Assembly (NCBI GenBank): GCA_036732025.1
Contig: DAINDE010000022.1
Span: 1 to 64,000, forward strand
Origin: SSSZ01 sp036732025
GTDB lineage: Bacteria > Pseudomonadota > Gammaproteobacteria > Burkholderiales > Rhodocyclaceae
Length of the DNA: 64,000 bases
Direction: 5' to 3'
Below the pieces are notes generated by a model. That model did not search any database. It was not told the origin of the DNA and was given only the letters and a program-made list of their open reading frames with translations. The position numbers and the translations under genes are program-made. Below are positions 60,238 through 64,000 of this stretch, one piece after another (within the stretch, counting starts at the first letter, position 1; every line of letters begins with the position of its first letter).

Positions 60238-60858
60238 TCACCAGCCCGAGCGGAAGGTGGGCAGGGTGATGTCGAAGGCCATGGCCGCCAGGCGCAGCCC
60301 CAGCACCATGGCCATGCCCGCCCAGGCCGCTGCCACGGCCGGGACCCCGGCCTCCTGCAAGGCGATGACGGCCAGCGCTCCGGCCCAGGCGGCGGAGGCG
60401 TAGAGCTCCCCCTTGAGGAAGACCAGAGGCACGTCGTTGCAGAGAATGTCCCGCAGGACGCCGCCGACGACGCCGGTGGTGACGCCCATCAGGCTGGCGA
60501 CCAGCCAGGGGGCGTGCCATTGCAGGGCGACCTGGGTACCGACGACGGTGAACAGGGCCAGGCCGATGGCGTCGGGAATCAGGAACAGCTTCGGCGGCAG
60601 GGGCAGGGCGCGGGCAGCGAAGAAGGTGACGAGGGCGGCGCCGAGGCCAACGATCAGGTAGGTCTGGTCGACGACCCAGAAGACGTTGCGGTCCAGCAGC
60701 AGGTCGCGCACGGTGCCGCCGCCGAGGGCCGTTGCCACGCCCACCAGGATGGCGCCGATGAGGTCCATGCGCTTGCGTCCGGCATCGAGGACGCCGGTGA
60801 GGGCGTTGACCGCCACGGCCACCATTCCCACCCAGTAGAGGAGGGCGTCCATGGTCAT
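60238..60858 (-). CDS. TRIC/UPF0126 family membrane protein
   Basis: A 206-residue protein with about seven hydrophobic segments and an internal duplication. Each half carries a Gly-rich motif followed by Arg-Asp (ALGGGTVRDLLLDR and VVGGVLRDILCND), the mark of the UPF0126/TRIC family. Prokaryotic TRIC proteins form homotrimeric cation channels; the transported ion here is unknown. It probably forms a transcript with the AraC-type regulator immediately downstream. ATG at 60852 is an alternative start. Confidence 0.87.
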   Translation of the reverse strand: MTMDALLYWVGMVAVAVNALTGVLDAGRKRMDLIGAILVGVATALGGGTVRDLLLDRNVFWVVDQTYLIVGLGAALVTFFAARALPLPPKLFLIPDAIGLALFTVVGTQVALQWHAPWLVASLMGVTTGVVGGVLRDILCNDVPLVFLKGELYASAAWAGALAVIALQEAGVPAVAAAWAGMAMVLGLRLAAMAFDITLPTFRSGW

Positions 60859-60921
60859 GGCGTGCGGGGCAGCCTCAGCGCTGCCGCTCCTTGGCGGCCC
60901 GGCCTGCGAGGACGCTGCCGC

Positions 60922-61371
60922 TCACCGCACGCTCACTTTCATGGCCCGGGCGGCTTCGCGCTTCGCGTCCTTCTCCTGGGCGTCGGCGCGCTTGTCGTAC
61001 TGCTTCTTGCCCTTGGCCAGCCCGATTTCGGCCTTGATGCGGCCGCGGGTGTAGTGGAGGTCCAGGGGGATCAGGGTGAAGCCGGCCCGTTCCACCTTGC
61101 CGATGAGCTTCATGATCTCCCGGTTGTGCAGGAGCAGCTTGCGGGTGCGGGTGGGGTCGGGGTGGATGTGGGTCGAGGCCGTGGATAGCGGGGTCAGGTG
61201 CATGCCGACGATGAAGATCTCACCGTTCTTGATGACGACGTAGGCTTCCTTGATATTGACCCGGCCGTCGCGGATGGATTTCACCTCCCAGCCTTCCAGG
61301 GCGAGCCCGGCCTCGTACTTCTCCTCGATGAAGTAGTCGTGGAAGGCTTTTTTGTTGACGGTGATGCTCAT
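60922..61371 (-). CDS. smpB: SsrA-binding protein
   Basis: The tmRNA partner in trans-translation. The 149-residue protein has the conserved NKKAFHDYFIEEKYEAGLAL, EVKSIRDGRVNIKEAYV and GLAKGKKQYDKR. The basic C-terminal tail enters the decoding centre. It is divergent from ratA, an arrangement common in Proteobacteria. The ssrA gene itself is not in the window. Confidence 0.97.
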   Translation of the reverse strand: MSITVNKKAFHDYFIEEKYEAGLALEGWEVKSIRDGRVNIKEAYVVIKNGEIFIVGMHLTPLSTASTHIHPDPTRTRKLLLHNREIMKLIGKVERAGFTLIPLDLHYTRGRIKAEIGLAKGKKQYDKRADAQEKDAKREAARAMKVSVR

Positions 61372-61427
61372 GCCGGCGGCGATCCTTTAAAATCCGGCAT
61401 TTTACAGGATTCGGGAAACCCGCCCCC

Positions 61428-61871
61428 ATGGCCGTCGTCGAGAAGATCGTGCTGATCGAGCATTCCGCCCGGCAGATGTTCGATCTGGTCGACCGCTGCG
61501 AGGACTATCCCCAATTCCTGCCCTGGTGCAGCCGGACGGAGCTGAAATTCCGGGATGACACGAAAACCGTGGCGACGCTGCACATCAACTACCACAGCGT
61601 CAAATCCTGCTTCACCACCGAGAACGACAAGGAAATCCCGGTGCGCATGAACATCCAGCTGGTGGACGGGCCGTTCCGGCGCCTGGAAGGCGCCTGGCAT
61701 TTCAAGCCCCTGGCGGAGAATGCCTGCAAGATCGAGTTCCGCCTGCATTACGAGTTTTCCAGCAAGGTCTTCGAAAAGGTCATCGGCCCGGTGTTCAGCC
61801 ACATCGCCAATACCTTCGTCGATGCCTTCGTGCGGCGAGCCGCCCAGGTCTATGGAGAGAACAATGTCTGA
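61428..61871 (+). CDS. ratA: RatA/Coq10-type START-domain protein
   Basis: A 147-residue polyketide-cyclase/START-fold protein. The motifs FDLVDRCEDYPQFLPWC and EFRLHYEFSSKVFEKVIGPVF are those of RatA/YfjG. In E. coli it has been described as an anti-association factor for ribosomal subunits; its Coq10 homologues bind ubiquinone. Which role applies here cannot be read. It overlaps ratB by eight bases. Confidence 0.92.
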   Translation: MAVVEKIVLIEHSARQMFDLVDRCEDYPQFLPWCSRTELKFRDDTKTVATLHINYHSVKSCFTTENDKEIPVRMNIQLVDGPFRRLEGAWHFKPLAENACKIEFRLHYEFSSKVFEKVIGPVFSHIANTFVDAFVRRAAQVYGENNV

Positions 61872-62190
61872 ACAGATCAAGGTCCAGGTGTGCTACGCCC
61901 AGCGCGACAAGCAGGAGCTCGTGAGCCTCGCCCTGCCGGCCGGCGCCACCCTGCAGCAGGCCCTGGAGGCCTCCGGCCTGCTCGCCAAGTACCCGGAGAT
62001 CGACTTGAAGAAGAACAAGTTCGGCATCTTCGCCAAGCTGTCCAAGCTGGACGCCTTGCTCCGGGACAACGACCGGGTGGAAATCTACCGCCCCCTCATC
62101 GCCGACCCGAAGGAGGTGCGCAAGCAGCGTGCCGCCGAGGGCAAGGTCATGAAAAAGGGCGCCGGCGATGCCGACGCCCCCGAGGCGTGA
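61864..62190 (+). CDS. ratB: RnfH/RatB family ubiquitin-like protein
   Basis: A 108-residue beta-grasp protein of the RnfH (UPF0125) family. VQVCYAQRDKQELVSLALP at the start and the block IDLKKNKFGIFAKLSKLDAL with DRVEIYRPLIADPKEVRKQR are diagnostic. The function is unknown. It is translationally coupled to ratA. The C-terminal Lys/Ala/Asp tail is poorly conserved. Confidence 0.92.
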   Translation: MSEQIKVQVCYAQRDKQELVSLALPAGATLQQALEASGLLAKYPEIDLKKNKFGIFAKLSKLDALLRDNDRVEIYRPLIADPKEVRKQRAAEGKVMKKGAGDADAPEA

Positions 62191-62209
62191 GGCCTGCCGG
62201 AACGGCCGC

Positions 62210-62689
62210 CTATTTGCAGGCCTCGCCCACGTACTGACGAGTACGCTCGATTTCCTGCTGGCGGGCGGCGTCGTCGAGCACGACCTTTTCCCCCTTGTCG
62301 TCGTAGGTGGCCATGCGCTGGCCGCCTTCCAGGGCTGCCAGTTGCCGCCGGGCGCGGTCGCAGTTTTCCTTGCGCTGGCTGGCGGCGGCCTGTTCCTTGG
62401 CATCCTTGTCGGCCTTTTCCTTGGCTTCCGACTGGCGTTTCTTGAAATCGGCGTCTTTTTCGGCGGTTGTCTTCGGCCCCGCGGCGTCGGCGGTCGCCGG
62501 CGCCGCCGGTGTCGTGGCCGAGAAGCCCGCGCCGCCGACGCATTTCAGATCCTTGACGCGGCCCTGGGGCGGGGAGTCGGAAACCACCGTGCGTCCCGCG
62601 GCATCCTTCCATTGGCATGTTTCGGCGGCGGCCGGCGGCACGGCGAAGGCGGCGGCAAGGCTGATTGCGAGCGGAATATAAGCTTTCAT
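62210..62689 (-). CDS. DUF4124-type exported protein
   Basis: A 159-residue protein with a signal peptide (1-22, ending PPAAA). A DUF4124-like segment follows (ETCQWKDAAGRTVVSDSPPQG), then a Lys/Ala-rich charged helix and a C-terminal part with Cys pairs. The function is unknown. It shares its architecture with the protein at 21219. It is divergent from guaB and converges with ratB. Confidence 0.8.
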   Translation of the reverse strand: MKAYIPLAISLAAAFAVPPAAAETCQWKDAAGRTVVSDSPPQGRVKDLKCVGGAGFSATTPAAPATADAAGPKTTAEKDADFKKRQSEAKEKADKDAKEQAAASQRKENCDRARRQLAALEGGQRMATYDDKGEKVVLDDAARQQEIERTRQYVGEACK

Positions 62690-62693
62690 GGGC

Positions 62694-62723
62694 TTCGGAT
62701 GTGAGTTGGCGTTGCTGTATAAT
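62694..62723 (+). promoter_or_regulatory. Promoter of guaB
   Basis: A perfect TATAAT (62718-62723) with a weak -35 (TTCGGA, 62694-62699) 18 bases upstream. The inferred start is about 20 bases before the guaB ATG. Confidence 0.55.
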
Positions 62724-62751
62724 ACTTTTTTGTGACCTTGGATCAAAGGCC

Positions 62752-64000
62752 ATGCGACTGCTGCAAAAAGCCCTCACTTTCGACGACGTTCTGCTCGTTC
62801 CCGCCCATTCCCAGATTCTCCCCCGCGATGTCAGCCTGACGACCCGGTTGACCCGCAACATCAAGATCCATCTGCCGTTGCTTTCCGCCGCCATGGATAC
62901 CGTGACGGAAGGCCGCCTGGCCATCGCCCTGGCCCAGGAAGGCGGCATCGGCATCGTCCACAAGAACCTGTCGGCCAAGGCCCAGGCGGCCGAAGTGGCC
63001 AAGGTCAAGCGCTTCGAATCCGGCATCCTCAAGGACCCCATCACGGTGGCGCCGACCATGACGGTCCGCGACGTGCTGGAGATCACCCGCCAGCACAGGA
63101 TTTCCGGCCTGCCCGTCCTCGACAAGTCGGGCAAGGTGGTGGGCATCGTCACCAACCGTGACCTGCGTTTTGAAACCAACCTGGACCAGCCGGTGAAAGC
63201 CATCATGACGCCAAGGAAGCGCCTGGTGACGGTGAAGGAGGGCGCCAGCGTCGAGGATGCCAAGGAATTGATCCGCCACCATCGCCTGGAGCGCGTGCTG
63301 GTGATCGATGACGAGTTCCGGCTGCGCGGCCTGATCACCGTCAAGGACATCCTCAAGTCCACCGAGCACCCGCTGGCCAACAAGGACGCTTCCGGCCGGC
63401 TCCGCGCCGGCGCCGCCGTCGGTGTCGGCGCCGGGACCGAGGAGCGGGTCGAAGCCCTGGCCGAGGCCGGTGTTGACGTCATCGTCGTCGACACCGCCCA
63501 CGGCCATTCCCAGGGCGTGCTCGACCGCGTCAAGTGGGTGAAGAAGAACTTTCCGCAGATCGAAGTCATCGGCGGCAACATCGCCACCGCCGACGCCGCC
63601 CGCGCCCTGGTGGATCACGGTGCCGACGCCGTCAAGGTCGGTATCGGCCCCGGTTCCATCTGCACCACCCGCATCGTCGCCGGCGTGGGCGTGCCGCAGA
63701 TCACGGCCATCCAGAACGTTTCCGAATCCTTGAAGGGCACCGGCGTGCCGATGATCGCCGACGGCGGCATCCGCTACTCCGGCGACATCGCCAAGGCCAT
63801 CGCCGCCGGCGCCGACACGGTCATGCTGGGCGGCCTCTTCGCCGGCACCGAGGAAGCGCCGGGCGAAGTGGAGCTGTTCCAGGGGCGTTCCTACAAGTCC
63901 TACCGCGGCATGGGCTCCCTCGGGGCCATGCAGGCCGGTTCCTCCGACCGCTACTTCCAGGACAACACCTCCAACGTGGACAAGTTCGTTCCCGAGGGCA
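62752..64000 (+). CDS. guaB: IMP dehydrogenase, 3'-truncated by the window edge
   Basis: Oxidises IMP to XMP, the committed step of GMP synthesis. The frame is open from ATG at 62752 to the end; 416 of about 487 residues are visible. It starts MRLLQKALTFDDVLLVPAHS. Two CBS domains span about 95-200. The NAD/IMP region reads VDTAHGHSQGVLD, and the catalytic loop GPGSICTTR carries Cys304. MIADGGIRYSGD and the flap region follow. The remaining C-terminal residues and any guaA lie outside. Confidence 0.97.
   Translation, partial: MRLLQKALTFDDVLLVPAHSQILPRDVSLTTRLTRNIKIHLPLLSAAMDTVTEGRLAIALAQEGGIGIVHKNLSAKAQAAEVAKVKRFESGILKDPITVAPTMTVRDVLEITRQHRISGLPVLDKSGKVVGIVTNRDLRFETNLDQPVKAIMTPRKRLVTVKEGASVEDAKELIRHHRLERVLVIDDEFRLRGLITVKDILKSTEHPLANKDASGRLRAGAAVGVGAGTEERVEALAEAGVDVIVVDTAHGHSQGVLDRVKWVKKNFPQIEVIGGNIATADAARALVDHGADAVKVGIGPGSICTTRIVAGVGVPQITAIQNVSESLKGTGVPMIADGGIRYSGDIAKAIAAGADTVMLGGLFAGTEEAPGEVELFQGRSYKSYRGMGSLGAMQAGSSDRYFQDNTSNVDKFVPEG

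Overview
The window reads as a contiguous piece of a GC-rich betaproteobacterial chromosome, most likely Rhodocyclales (Rhodocyclaceae/Azonexaceae). That placement rests on gene content and order: rpsB-tsf-pyrH-frr-uppS-cdsA-dxr-rseP-bamA-skp-lpxD-fabZ-lpxA-lpxB-rnhB in one run, glrK-qseG-glrR, smpB next to ratAB, and an lldEFG/dld lactate module. Protein families and spacing were judged by eye; no database search was possible. Most DNA is coding, and nearly every gene has long antisense shadow frames caused by high GC, which are left out.

Layout. 0-12 kb holds translation and housekeeping genes: a truncated prfC, a YlqF GTPase, rlhA, ettA, slyX, and several small periplasmic or uncharacterised proteins. 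11.7-17.3 kb is an apparent sigma-54 neighbourhood. A leftward bactofilin/FeeM-like acyltransferase pair and a rightward BON-domain gene flank the glrK-qseG-glrR two-component operon. Both flanking units, and more weakly glrK itself, have -24/-12 promoter-like sequences. Sites close to the known GlrR consensus lie at enhancer distance. 17.3-21.2 kb holds an orphan lipoyl-domain protein, tRNA-Arg(ACG), and a translationally coupled pair: an ODP-like di-iron metallo-beta-lactamase-fold protein and a GGDEF/EAL protein. 21.2-26.3 kb holds a DUF4124 protein, glnD and map on the minus strand, and an orphan rfbD.

26.3-41.7 kb is a long rightward housekeeping superoperon. It starts with ribosomal protein S2 and EF-Ts, passes through UMP kinase, ribosome recycling, undecaprenyl-diphosphate and CDP-diacylglycerol synthesis, the MEP pathway, envelope proteolysis and outer-membrane assembly, and ends with lipid A synthesis. 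A small CopD-like membrane protein and a SpoU methyltransferase close it. Stop/start overlaps are frequent.

41.7-56.4 kb is centred on three-carbon metabolism. It carries ppsR (PEP synthase regulator), ppc (coupled to a universal stress protein), an FAD/Fe-S D-lactate dehydrogenase, lldEFG for L-lactate, the GntR-family regulator lldR, and ppsA directly behind lldR. The lldE/lldR intergenic region has two perfect TGGT-N3-ACCA operators placed at the two divergent promoters. A 440-bp imperfect palindrome separates lldEFG from dld. Together these genes convert lactate to pyruvate to PEP to oxaloacetate.

56.5-64 kb holds tRNA-Ala(GGC)-tRNA-Glu(TTC), a leftward four-gene unit of membrane/DUF/NAD-binding proteins, a membrane-anchored AraC-type regulator, a TRIC/UPF0126 channel-like protein, smpB, ratAB, another DUF4124 protein and a truncated guaB. 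No CRISPR array, rRNA, intact insertion sequence or phage gene was seen.
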